Below are positions 37,238 through 50,313 of a stretch of 64,000 nucleotides of DNA, one piece after another (position 1 is the first letter of the stretch; each line of letters opens with the position of its first letter). Source of the stretch: Cardiocondyla obscurior (lineage: Eukaryota; Arthropoda; Insecta; Hymenoptera; Formicidae); assembly GCF_019399895.1 (NCBI RefSeq), contig NC_091883.1, positions 3,018,377 through 3,082,376 of the forward strand. The letters run 5' to 3'. The position numbers were made by a program, and so were the translations under genes. Under the pieces are notes generated by a model that made no database searches, was not told the origin of the DNA, and saw only the letters and a program-made list of their open reading frames with translations.

Positions 37238-40200
37238 TAGAGACGTAAAGATTATAATTATTATATTAATTATATTACAATTAATGTCCACTCGCTCGCG
37301 CTTCTTTGTTCTAAAACGGGCCATTAAAATCGGGCGGTGAGGGAAAGCAAGCCGTGACATTGATAAGTTCTGATTGCGGATAATTCCGAAGTAATTCAAA
37401 CTCCCTAAAGATTACAAATGAGCCGAATAAAGCAGAACTTTGCGGTGTCCTTATCTGGGTCTCCCGCGTGCCATTCCGCCGCGCCGTGGAAACTTCAGTA
37501 TTTCCCAAGTCTCTTGATAACGCGCATTAATATCAAACTTATTACCGCGGCCCGTTTACGCTTGTGCCGCCCGTGACAGCCGGCGAAAACGGCGGACGTT
37601 ATCGTTAAATGAATCGGGCCGCGGCCACTTTCCCGCAGCCCCTCGCCGTCGATATTCGTCAGTTAATTAATCCGCGCTCATACGTTACCCCATCTGCGGC
37701 GCGTAAAAAGGGCGCTTACCCGGCAGCTTATAAAGTACGGCGACGCGACGGCACGGGTAATTAATCGAGTTCGGCCACGTCGTAACGGTAACTAATACGG
37801 CGACAATTAATCACACGCCGCTGTAATCCACGCTCATCGATATCCTCGTCGCGCTATAAATTACTGTCCACTAAATCCCCCTTCTTCTCTGTCCACGCAT
37901 CCGTCTAATGTGTTTTGCAGCGTGCGCAAATGTGATTGCACGTTAAAAGTTCGAATGATTCGATTATCGAGCATGCATCTCTCCCCGCACGCGGATACGT
38001 ATTTTAAATGAAATTATGAATTGTAAAGTTACATCTTTAAAAATTTACTAAGTTACATCTTTAGAAATTCATATTATTAACTAACGTCCGAATTTAATAA
38101 CGCTCCGTAATCTCTAATTAATATATAAAAAATGACGAAAGGGAGGGAAAAAAAGCGCGCGGATTTGCTTTTATTTCGCGGCTGCTTGCTAGCTGTCCAG
38201 GAAAATAAGTAGCTGGGAATACGTCGAGGTGATATCTGAGTTATTTTCTGACATTAGCTGAATTAAGCTCGATAGGAACGTATTGATTCCTGGCCATGAA
38301 ACGTATCGATTCTCGATTCACCTTCGTAGAAAAAAAAAAAAATCCCCCCGAGAGGAACGTGCCTCGCCTGTTGAGTTTCGCGCCTCTTCGTCACTCGGCT
38401 CTTCGTGCATCTTGCTGTAGACGCTCACCGCTTCGGTTCGTTCATACTCTCACGAGCGATTCCAGGCATTCCCGGTCTCGACACCGACCACCACGTCGCG
38501 CTATTCTTGGCAGCGTGCTGGCGCATACGACCGCCGTCTTGCACTCCGATATCGCCTTGCGCTTCCTTCCGGTGCACACAAGCACGAGTCGAACGTGCGA
38601 AGGAACGTCAAAAGGAACTCGTACAAGGATAGAAAATACAGACGCGCGCGACCCGGTTTTAATCCTTCGCTACGTCGTGCGTTTTGTAATTAGCCGTTTA
38701 CCTCGATCCCGGCCGTTGTTATTATAAATATAATACGTTTAATCGCTGGCATAAATATAATTAATAAACCGTAGATTAAAAATGCTTTTCACGGGCAAAA
38801 TTGTTAGCGAAAGAGAGCCCCTCCGTCAAAATTTAATTTAATTTCCACGTTTAACCAGTTGGATTTCAAACAAAATTGATTGCATTTCATTGTCCGGAAC
38901 AAATTCCGTAATTATTTTATCGGCGCGTAAAATTCGCCGTTTTTAGCGTTTGAATAATAATTTCTATGCCTGTGTTGATGGATTTTACTTTGTCAACGAT
39001 TTTCTCGTTTAACAGCTGGTGCACGTAATTATTTTCCCCAACAGAATCCAATTGCGCAATGTAATCAAAGTGAAGTAAGTCCCGTCAGCTGATCGTTACA
39101 TTTTCCGCGTCTATGTCAGTTATTACATAACATAAAAATATTATATAACAAAGAAAAAAAAAAAAAAAAGAAAGATTTTCTTTTTAAATAACTTTATCGA
39201 CGTACCTTCTCGACAAATTACGCGAGATAGAACGCAATCGGACGCGATTGCGATTAATTGTCTCCACCGCGCGCGGACGATTTGATTATATATTACGTCC
39301 CGAGATAGAGAAAGGAAGTGTAAGATAACGGCCTGGCCGGACTCGCGTTGTGATGTAACTGCGGAAGTGTAAGAAGTCGTGCCTCGGCGCGGCGTAACAG
39401 GCAGAAAATCCTCGAGAAATGTCGGCGGTGCTAACAGATTCCGACTTTTCTTGCGGCCGCGGCGCCAGTGGCTCGTGCGGAAAGGTAGTGTTTACGACAG
39501 TGAGAAACGAACGAGTCCCCGTGAAGCGCGAAGTACTTTTATGGGTTCGAGGGTACAGCTCTCGGTTAAGACGTTCCGAGGGATGTTGAGAGAGTTTCAG
39601 TATTTCACACCTGGAAAACGCGCAATCTTCGGCCGCGAAGGATAGAAAACGGATAGGCGGATAAATAGAAAAGGCAGAGAAAGAGCGAGATTGGGAGGGA
39701 AAAGAGAAAAGGGAGGGAACGGCTTGCAATGCTAATACTTGAATTAAATACTCGGACGTCTGTACAAGAGGAAGCTTACCCATTTCTACTTCTTTTTACG
39801 TTACAATGGAAGTCCCGTTTTCAACAACGCAACGAATGTACGTCCGGCGCGATTCAGTCGCTTCCCGGATTTCGTAGAAATCGAGCTAAGGACGTGCCAT
39901 TCTCATTACAGACTTGTGTAATAATGGAATCGCTTCTTTTTATTCCGCGGAAGAAGGTTAATTCCAGGTCGCGCAAAGTCCGTAGTTTGAACTCGTGCTA
40001 ATTAGTGTCAAAACGTTCTTTCGTTTCCTTCACCGCGTAATTTCCATTGAACGCGGCCGTTCGAATCAAAGTATACGTGAGCTCGAATTATGTATTGTGC
40101 GTTATTAGAACGCGAGACAATTACTTTGCTTTCTTTCTTTCTTTTTTTTTAATTTTTTTTTTTTGGCCTTTAGCGGCTGAAATTCGTAGGAGGAAAAAAG

Positions 40201-43200
40201 GCACGAGTCTCTAAACAGAATATTATAATGAAAAATAATAGCGCCCAGAAAATAACTAACATCCGCCGATAAGTCGGCGCTTGCCTCTCTTCGACGTTTA
40301 AATATTTACGATGCCACGTCGGGCGTGTTTGCGAGGTAGCCGTTGATGCGTGGGTGTTTTATTTGCTCGTATTCATCGTGCGTTACATTCCAAAAATTCA
40401 AGGCTGTCTTATCCATCTCGCGGCAACGTCCATCTTTGCAAGAAAAAAAAAAAAAAACGAAAAAGAAAAAAACGAATTTGTCTGAAAGACTTTGTCTTTG
40501 TTCATCCTCTGAAGCACATCTCGTTAAAAATATCTCGCGGATCAAGTCCCAAATTTTTCCCCGAGATTCCTCTCGAGCCACTTGACAAAGAAAATTTTTC
40601 CTTATATTCCTACCTGAAAGATACGCTTGTTTGAATTCGAAAGAGATTTGAATAGGAAAAGAATCACTCAGTCAAGTCTCTTTATTTTTTTATTTTTTTT
40701 TGAGAGGGCAAGAAATCGTGAAAAACTTTTTAAGCGCGATGCTCTTTCCCTGCGAAACTGTTTGGTAGATGACAAAAAAACGTCGCTCATTTCTCAATTA
40801 GGCTGCAGATTATTAAACACCTTGTATACGCATCGTCAAAGCGAAACGACCGGCACTTGCCATTGAGCACGCCTATGTGCCGCGTGTATCTGTACGTGGA
40901 TCGTTCGCGAAAACCAGTTTAACTTCGTGAAAGTACGGCGGAGGCATCGTGAATGAAAACTGGTGCAGCCGCAGAGCGAGCTCGGGGATCCTTCAGGAAA
41001 TATATTTTTCGCGTTGCACGAAGAGGCCGGCCGTAGACGGCAATGATGAAGACGGAGACGAGGAAGGCGGACGGATAGCCGGTTTCAGCATCATATCGCT
41101 CGTGTGACACGTGTATGAATATTTTCGCGAGAGAAACGAGAGCAGATGCTGGAGCGATAGCAGGCGAATTCAAAAGAGATCGTATAAAATCACAGCCCGC
41201 CCCCGGGATTATTCATCCCTCGAGAAAAATTTATATATGCATACAAAAAAAATATATTTGAGGATAAATTAAATAATATTAAAAAAAAAAGAAAAAGAAA
41301 AAAAATATGAAATAAATATAACTCAATAAATTTAATATATTTATTAAATTTAATTTTCATTAAATGAAATTATATTAATGAAATTATACATATATTTAAA
41401 ATATTTTAATCTGTTGAACACCCATGAGAAATTACTGCGATAAATTATACCTTCTCTTCGTCCGTGTATCTATTGCTTTCTCCCTTTATATACCTATATT
41501 TTCTCATCCTTGATGTATATTCTCTGCTATTATTTCTCTCTCGAGGGCTCTATGAGTGCCACTACTACAGGCGTTTCTTCCTCCTGCCCAGAATAGGAAG
41601 GAACAGGAACATTTATGTACCGCTCCCGTTACGTCGACCTGGTATTCGAGTAACAATATATAACGTGTCGAGATGAGGGGGAAAAAAAAAATAAAATAAA
41701 ATAAAAATGAGAGAAAAAAATCAATTCTCTAAATCTTTCATGTTTATAAATCAGCTCGCGTTTTTCCCCGCGCGAATCGGCCGACCAACACGTCGGGAGT
41801 AATTGCCGCCGCTGCCGAGAATTATCACCGGAAATTAAAATTGTTATGCATAGAATAAATATTAAAAATGACATGTTGTTAGTCGGGAATAACAATTTAT
41901 TATCCATTATCAAACAGAGGTAGGCGTTAATTTTTCAATCAAGTTGAATGATTCAACAATATTTCCATACAAACTTTATATACATTTTCACCCCGTTTCG
42001 GTCCTTTCTAAATAAAATTGCCTCTTCCGGAACAGGAAACCCGTGTATTCGTTTTCAAAATATTTGCAGCTTATGCTAACGGCGATGCATTAATAATCGA
42101 TTTCACAAAATCGGCGTTTTAGCGAGCGAGCTACGAACTGAGAACTTCTTTGTGAAGAAGCGGCCGTAAAGAGACGGAAAGTTGTAAAGGCGACTTCGTT
42201 AAAACGTTCGGAGCGATTTCCGCCGAGCGAGCTACAAAAGCCAGCCTCGAAGCTCCGCTCCGGTTGCAAAAACTGATCGTCGCCGCACGATTTATTCATC
42301 GGCCATCGTCGGCGTTTCTTTCGCGCGGCGATCTGGTTTCTCGGAGACTTTGACGGCCGGGGAAGACAACCGGCAATAGACCGCCGACTAATCCACGAGT
42401 GACATGAAAAACGCCGACGATTCCGCAGCGAAGATAAACGGGCCGTCACGTGAAATATACGTCGCGTAAGATAAAAATTCGACAAACAATATCCCGAACT
42501 TCGATCCAATTAAATAAAAAAAGAATAGAAAGAGAAGAGAGAAAAAGCTCCTTCAAATGTGATATTTCACTTTAAAATATTTAAACAAAATATAAAAGTC
42601 TCACTCGAGCATGATTAATATATTTAATAATATTATTTAATTGTCTAACTAAATTTTATTAATTAAGTATATTCTTACAACGGTAATTAAAAACATTTTT
42701 TTAATATTCCATAGTAAATTCGGAGAGATTTAAAAAAAAAAAAAACCCCTCCCCCCGATAACTTGATCACAGACGGCAACAAGCGCGATTGCAAGGCGCA
42801 ATTACGGGCGACACTTAATTCCGGCTTGTCTCCGCTTGTTTATAATCGAAAGAAGCAGCGTGAGTCGTGTTTCAATGTATCTCGACCGCTTACACAGATT
42901 TACGCGTGAGCGTCGTCGACAGGCATGAAACACGCGGTAGCTGGCGAGGCTGATTGATGATGCGAGATCACGAGGATAACGATTGCGGAAGCTACTATGA
43001 AAACGTATTAAGCACTAATCGGGAGGGAATAATTCTCGGGTACTCAACGAGATCTTTCCTCGCGCCGATATTTTATCACGGAGTGAAACCGCGCGGTCTG
43101 ATCGCTTGACGTATCCCTTTCGTCAGTAGAATTTTTTTTTTTTTCTTTTCCCCTCCCCTCGGAATAAATCGGATCTGCAATTGCGCCACATCTCAGATCG

Positions 43201-44256
43201 CGGTAATAGGAGCCGGGAGAAGATTTCGCGACGGCGACTGTGTCATCATTATGTTGTCGATCGAACGCGGGTTTCGCAAAATTGGCGTTCGAGTCTCCTT
43301 CCTCGGAGTAGTCGCTCGGCGTGTCAATACGAAAAGATTAAGCGCGTTAGATGTTGCAAGCGGCTTTGTAAACTCTCGAAATTACGCGAAGAATTAAATT
43401 TGCATGCAACGGCGGGTTCTATTATCGAGACCCGCGAGCCGATAAATTTTTTTTTTATCCCGAGAGACCGGGCGGTCTCGATTCGGCGAAAGGCCGAAAG
43501 CGATGAATGTCCGTCGACCGATCGACTTACGAGAGCAACAGGATGGCCGAGGTAAAAGAGCTTTTACCCGGCTGCGAATCAACCGGGTCGCCGTTCTGAC
43601 GGATTCCTCCGGTAAGAGTATCCGAGTCGAAGACGAAGACAAAGTGTGGGAAGCCGCGGGATCTCCTCGCGCAACCTCGATAAATCTCCCTCTAATGATG
43701 GGCAAACTAATTATTTCTGAGGCGTGCTCTTGACACGGTTTCGTGCACTTCCCCGCGAAGCTTTCCGCGGCGCGCACGTATCATGTCCCAAGCTCCCCGG
43801 CTCGTTTACGGTGCACGCCACTCGGCGATCGATCATCCGACTCTTACGTCTTCTTCCCGCGAAACGCGCATTAAAGTGTAAGCTTAATAGCCGGTTACGC
43901 CAGTCTCGGTTACGCGACGCGCGCGCCCGTAGTCGTGAAATTTATCGGCCTAAAGACGCCCTGAGCGCGGGCGCCCTTATCGCGACGAACAGCGCGGAAT
44001 GCCGGATCGACCGACTGGCCCGAGTGATTCTTTTTTAATCGCTGCATACGCCAGCACGCGACTGGCAGGAATGACCGACTCGGCGATCCGCTACCAGCAA
44101 TAAATCTTGCAAGCGAGACATATCCGACGTAATAACGAACACCGGCGTATCGCGATAAGAAATTATTCAGCACGTCGCGACAGTGTCGATTATTATTTTA
44201 TCGTTTACGTAACTAAAACGCGACGGGGCCGAGGGCAATAATTTATTACGAGTTAC

Positions 44257-44611
44257 CTGCAGACGGGACAAAACTCTCTGCCGCAATGCGGAGGACGAAG
44301 AGATCCCGGTCTTGTAGACCTCAGACTGATCATCCTCGTGCGGAGTCGCGCTGCGATTTTCGATCGGGTACGCGAGGAGAAGACGCGAGGAAGCGCACCG
44401 TGAGCACCCCGAAGAACGACTGGCCGATGACGGACAAGGAGCAACGAGTCCTCCTCCTTCTCGGTCTTTCTCGCGGATCGTCCTCTTTCCTCCACTTGCC
44501 GTCCGTCCGGTTGCTCGCCTCTCCGCTCCGGCCGTTCCTGTCGCTCCTACCCGCCGCTCTCGCGCTGTCCCATACTTCAAGAGCGAGTCTTGATTGCCGC
44601 AAAGTATTCAG
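44257..44611. promoter_or_regulatory. Possible internal divergent promoter (CpG-rich, outward donors)
   Basis: A GC- and CpG-rich segment bounded on the left by a minus-strand donor CTGCAG|GTAACT (exon side at 44257) and on the right by a plus-strand donor ATTCAG|GTGAGT (exon side ending 44611). On the minus strand an ATG at 44331-44333 opens 25 full codons (MISLRSTRPGSLRPPHCGREFC start) and ends in phase 2, exactly what exon 26588-26646 needs. This would give an FHOD isoform lacking the GTPase-binding domain. The chance of a phase match is one in three, so this is only a candidate. Confidence 0.22.
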
Positions 44612-47600
44612 GTGAGTGGCCCACTTACGGGACAGCCTCGCTTGATAGCGGCGAACGCCGGACGGGAAACGACGGCGACAAGCGGCGACGATCGAGAAGA
44701 TGAGAATCGGCGCGCCAATTTGTACTCATCGGCCGCAGAGCCCCCACGGGCTCGGGACGAAGAAGGGAGGGATAAGGCGATAGTACTTGACTTACTGAAT
44801 TCGCGGACGTGCCCGCAGTCACCGCGAAACCTAGACGGTTTTCTTTCCGGAAAATAAAATCCACAGTGAATTCGCGAATCGCTCGCTATCTCGCGCCGAG
44901 GGAAGAGACTCGAATACCAGGCTGATTCTCGGAATGGTTTCCGCAACTGCTCCTCGGTAATAAAAGCTCAGATCGCTATCGAATCGTGGAGGAAAACGGC
45001 GCCTCGCGCACACGAGTATTATCGTGTTTAGCGACGATCGCGGGTGGTCGAATGGGCGCGCACGCACGTGCAATCGGCACGTACGATTGCAGCAAACGCG
45101 AAACATCGAAACGAGTAAGAATCAAGCGGCTAATAAAACTGTAAAACATCCACCGTGATCTCCCGTAGTTTCATCAATAATAAAATAAATATCTTCTTTA
45201 TTGCGTGCAAAGTCGGCATCGGAATACTCGTGCATCTAGATTTATTCGTGCCTCTGAATTTAATGTAGGCGAGCTTTAAAAGCTGTGCGGCATTTTTAAA
45301 CAGTTAAAATATTCCAAAAAGAAAAGAGAAAAAATTTTTTTAAGTATCGTTATCTGTTATTTTAATAGCTCGTGATTTTTCCTGCGTAAAAACATCTATC
45401 TATTTTTTATGCTAACTACTTATCTTACGGTCCTATAAACTGGTTGTTACATCTACCGTCTGGCGGTTCAGCGATTTCGCAACGCGAGATCACTGGCGCG
45501 TTCGCCGGAAGAAAGCCGATGGATTTATGAGAGAAATCCGTTCCAGGTCAGGGTTTCAAACTCTTGTGCGCGCGATCTTCCGACATACGTCGCGCGATAC
45601 GTCGAAGAACGCTGTTAAATCTTACGTAATATCGCACGACTAAACGCGGCCGTGAACGTTTAATTGCCGCTCCTCGGCAGTACGTACACCGCTGCCCGGA
45701 ATACCTAATTCAATTACCCGCCTGCAAATATTGTGCAACAGTAAATGCAAACGTCACGAACCGACGAATCCACGCCCAGCTCCTCAGATTCGCAGACGCG
45801 CGTGTTCATTACGCTAAGTGCTCGGGTTACGATCGAAAGAACGTTCGCGTGCTGAATACATCACTTATAGTATCAGCGTTTCTTATTCAGTTTATGCTTA
45901 TTGTACTTTTAACTGGAATGAACTCTGGCACAATCAGAGCAGCAGGCTAATTTTTATTTCATTCAAAAATATGAAGGCTATTTGAAGACAAGAAAAAAAA
46001 AGGAGAGAAGTTGTCAGGGTTGGGAAAATATTTCTTCGATTAAGGAACAAACTGTCCCGGAGCTTCGTGCGGATAATGTAAAAGAAAAAAAAAAAAATGA
46101 GAGTAGGATTGAGAATTCTCGCGGTCAGCACATGAGCTCGCTTCGAGGCGCGCTTTGGGCAATATTTTAGAACACTTTAACTGCTCCTTTTACTGCCAGG
46201 TAGAACTGACTCCTGCCTGATGCTGCCTAAGCGCTGCCTCGTAAACTCCGCATCGTCCAGTCATCTCGCAAGTCGTAACTTATGATCGTGCCCACGTGAT
46301 AGACTATCAGTTTTAAGATTCTTTCCCATCGATTTCAGCTTGTCTTATAATAAACTCGATGCACTCCTTAACTCGTTCAGTCGCGATTGGTATTCATATA
46401 TTTAAAATTATTTTCTAATTCTCAAATTTTTATGTAATCATATATTTATTTATTTAATTCTTTTCTTTTCTTTTCTTTTTTTAAATCGGAAATATTTTTA
46501 GCGAAGACGGCACGTGCGTATAACAATTCTTTCGTTATCTTATCACTCTGATATTGCACTTCTTTACTAAAAGCAACAAGCAAGCTAGGAATAAAGGGAA
46601 AGCTCTAGGAAGCTTAATCGCTCGTAAGCCCGAAGACTCGAAGCTTCGAGAATTGGACATTACATCTGTGATCGGCTCGCGCTGTGTAAGCTCGAGAGCT
46701 TTCGGATTTAGGTAGACTGTTGGAAACAAATGGTCTCCGGGATCAATGGCTCGCCACATCGGTGGGTAATTACGAGCTGTTACCACGCGAAGGGACGGGA
46801 GGGCGGGTGGGCCGTGGATCAGGCGTTGCCTCGTTACACAATTAAATTTACGATCGACTCGAACGCGATCGGACGTTGCCGGTAGCATGAGGGCGGATAT
46901 AAATTGCGGAGCGCCGGTTTGAGTTATACCGGATTGGTGATGGTCGATTAAGGTCGACGACAGGAACTCGTATATTTCGCGTAAGGAACCTTACCTCGAC
47001 CGCGACTTGAAAAAAAAAAAAAAAGTGCAAGCAGATTGCGGATATTTAGAAGAGAAACAAATTAATTAATTCTTGCAATTATTTTAAATTAAATTGCATA
47101 GGTATAATTTATCTGGAATAATAATATTCCAGTGTACTATCTTTTGTCTCAAGATATAGTTTTTTTTCTCTCTCTTTTTTTGTCTTTTTTGTATTGCCCT
47201 TTGGAAAATTGTAAACGAACGGACGAGGTGAATTAAGAAGACGAACGAATTCATACGAGCAAAAATAGAGAAGCGTCGAGCGGAGAGAAATAAAAGTGAC
47301 AATGCGCGCCGAGACTAACTATTCCGCGCGGTTAACTCAAATAAGGAAACTGTCTCACCGCAAACCGTAAGAAGTTCTGAAACTTTTACAGAATTTCCTA
47401 GAAGGGAATCCTGTGGAATTCGATATAGAGCGCTGCGGCATTTTACGGAGGAGGCGTATCTAGTCGCGGCCACGAGGCGAAAGTGGTAAAAAGAAAAGTG
47501 CGGCTCTTCCTTCGCGATATCCCGCTCCGAAACTTTGTCGCGTACCATCGCCGAATTTTCCTCGGAGTTGTTTTTTTCTTTTTCCTTCTTTTCTCCTCCA

Positions 47601-49138
47601 ATCGATTTCGAACTTTCCTTCGAAAGTAAGTGTGTTTTGTTGCGGGATTGTATTATCAAATCGCGCACGGGGGTTCGCATTGTCTCTGAATTTCAAAACG
47701 ATTTCTTTCGCGAAATTATAATAATAATGAAAATTCCCACGGCTATTAGTTGTGTAAATTTACTCTTGCGGGTGATTCTTTTTACAGCGCGCACACGCGC
47801 GTACCTTTTTCTATTAAGACTTTGTTTGCCCGCTTCCTTATTACGTGTGAGAAACTGTACATCGTTATTCCTGCATTCCTGTCTTCACGCCTGTCTAGGC
47901 ATTAACTAATTTCATGATAGCCGAAAGGCTACGGCTTACCCGCACTGCAGGTAAAGTGCAACCGCGGTTGCACGTAGGTGCGTCGTTATATTTGCGCAGC
48001 TGTTTACGGTGCCGTTGTTCAGTGCGCCGGGCTTGTCTCTGCGGCGGACGTGTATTTCGTGCGTGGTACATCGGCAGGATAACTCCAAATTCGGTAGCTC
48101 GCGCATATTCATGGGAACGCTCCGACGCGTATCGTTCCGCGTTCCCATTTCCCGAGTCTGAGAAATATCCCGTCGCGTCGGCACCTATCTGCATCTTAAC
48201 ATATCTCCACGCGATTTGTACATCGAGGAAAAATGAGGGAGGGAAGAGGGGGAGAGAAAAAAAAGAGAAAAAAAAAAAGAAAGAAGCCGAGGAAAGTGGA
48301 AATGAGACGAGCCCCGATCGCGATCGACCACCTCGCGCTTGATAAACAGGAATGTACTCTTATCTTAGGGTATCGCGTTAAGAAATCTCTCATTTCGATC
48401 TCAATCGGGATCTTGTTCCTTGTGCCAAGAGGAAGCGCGACTACTACCCCGTGAAATACATCCGCTAGAGATATCTTACACGCATCGTAAGTCGTGGGGC
48501 ACTTGCGCATTCATTCGCGTTTCCTTCGACTAAGATCTTGACGTATCGCTTAATTAATAGAGATATATATATTTTTTTTTAAATTTATTTTTAAAGATCG
48601 TACGAAAAGATAAAAGATTCCGTGTCTTTCGGTTAGGAAACATTTTCGGGCGTGTTCCTTTCATTGCCGTTCTCTAATCCAGCAGAGTGATTCCTTTTTG
48701 TTAGAAAAGAATAGCTACGAAAAGATGAGACCGCAACGAACGGTCGTGCGAGGTAACGAGGGTGCGGTCTATATACTTCTTGGTATGTATCTTTAATCCT
48801 AAGATTTACGTAAAGCCAAAGAGTTATGGCCAGACGAAAGTGGAATCTTACGGTGGAATTAAAAGACTTGCGGTTTACCGTAAATTCTATTACAATAGCG
48901 GAGCCTTGTTCGCTGGTCGAGGGATAAGTTTTTCTTGTTTAAAGCAGGCATTAAAGACCTCTTTCACGTTTACACTATTGTACTTATGTTAATTATTCAC
49001 ATATTTTCAAAGTTAATTATCTATATGTAAATTTAAGTACATTTCGCGTAGATACGTTTACTCTAAATATTTTATTCCTATCTCGCTTGCTTCACGCCGA
49101 GAGAGTCAACGTCGGCTGTTAAGTCGGCGATTTAGAGG

Positions 49139-49272
49139 TTTGATTTAATTTTAATATTCAATTAATATGTCTAGGCAAAGACGGTCTTAGCGATTTTCGA
49201 GATCGAGAACGACTTGGTGGAAGTACCGTCTTTGTCTGAACATACTAATTAAATATTACAATTAAATCGAAC
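49139..49272. repeat. Long imperfect inverted repeat (hairpin) upstream of element copy 2
   Basis: The left arm is 49139-49185 and the right arm 49225-49272. About 40 of 47 positions pair, including a perfect CAAAGACGGT/ACCGTCTTTG block next to the loop. The loop is about 39 nt and itself contains a short CGATTTTCGAGATCG-type fold. It could be a microRNA-like hairpin or a small terminal-inverted-repeat element. Confidence 0.8.
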
Positions 49273-49524
49273 GAGAATAACGAATAGATAGGCGCGGGGG
49301 GTGGCGGGGTGAGGCGGGGCGGGACGGGGTGAGAGCGAGCGCGAGCCTACGTGCCGCGCGCTAGGTAGATTCCCCCACTACTCCCACTCTCGCTTTGTCC
49401 TTCTCCAGCGGTCGCGCGAGCAACACGTACTCTACGCAACGACCGCGTGTTCGTGCCGAAATTAAGTAATACGTATTTGCGTTCAGCGAAAATCTCGCGA
49501 TACGGAAACTATATTCTCCTCGCC

Positions 49525-49578
49525 ATTCTCCGTGTGAGAAGAGCACGTGTGATTCTCCGTGTGAGAAGAGCACGTGTG
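49525..49578. repeat. Exact 27-nt tandem repeat, two units
   Basis: Units 49525-49551 and 49552-49578 are identical, each running from ATTCTCCGTGTGAG to GAAGAGCACGTGTG. The GAAGAGCAC core also occurs in both tandem units of copy 1 (near 7675 and 7855), suggesting shared ancestry of this part of the elements. Confidence 0.95.
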
Positions 49579-49781
49579 ATTGCGCTCCTTTCTTTAAAGT
49601 AAGCTACATTCTTACTTATGAGCTCATCTCTCTGAGGTGTTCTTTCTGTTCTAGAAGTCTTATACAGACTCGCGTAATTTTAATTAATTGTCTGGGCTTT
49701 GTGTTCGCAGATAACCAGGGCGAGGATGAAGTTCGAATGGCCCGAGAGGCAGCTGGTCACTCCGACGGGAGGTCAGATGTT

Positions 49782-49838
49782 CTGAGAGGAGGAGGAGGCC
49801 TCGGAAAGGCATCGTACATCAACGGAGCAACTCCAGAG
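49782..49838 (+). repeat. 57-nt module B1 ending at a splice donor
   Basis: The first module of copy 2, at the end of exon-like block 49711-49838. It ends CCAGAG|GTAAGA, a near-consensus donor. It shares the CTGAG, GGAGGAG and CGGAGCAAC anchors with the other three. Confidence 0.75.
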
Positions 49839-50257
49839 GTAAGAATCACTTCTTTGAAATACAAATCTAATAGTTTATCGTAATGGAAAAATTTATTTTT
49901 AATTATTTAATGGATATACCGTTTAGAAGCGCGTGCATTTTTCTTTAAAGATTAAATAGTAACTCTACAATTTAATTTAATTTGTTTTTTGTTACAGATC
50001 GACGCAGCTGCATCCATCGTCGTCTACAAAAGTGTCGTTACCGCCGATTAATAATTATACGAACCGTAGCCGGTTCGTCGGTCGTTCCGCGAGTTCGTTA
50101 AGTATTCGGGCGTTTTTTTTTTTGGCGTGGTTTTTTTCTAAACGCGAGTGTCGAATAGGAACGCGCGAAACTGATTGATAATTTTCGCGATTTTAAAATC
50201 ACGGTCGGGGTGTTCGCGAGTGACTTGTGCGCGGAAGGATGACTCGACACGTCCCAT

Positions 50258-50313
50258 CTGAGAGGAGGAGCAGGTCCGGGAAGGACATCATACATCGGCG
50301 GAGCAACTTATAG
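50258..50313 (+). repeat. 56-nt module B2 ending at a splice donor
   Basis: The second module of copy 2, ending TTATAG|GTAAAT. It is the counterpart of 8588-8643, followed by a 118-nt intron-like gap of near-identical sequence. Confidence 0.75.

Noticed and set aside
38296..38727. Plus-strand frame of 143 codons
   Set aside because: Arg/Ser-rich random composition with a Lys/Pro run from a homopolymer; nothing supports a gene.
44286..44615. Plus-strand frame with a hydrophobic leader ending at a donor
   Set aside because: The hydrophobic stretch comes from CT-rich repeats (CTCCTCCTT); kept only as part of the divergent-donor observation, not as a gene.
49701..49883. Plus-strand frame in element copy 2 with a Gly-rich peptide
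   Set aside because: The frame crosses a good donor into intron-like sequence and the matching module in copy 1 has a stop, so I did not call it coding.
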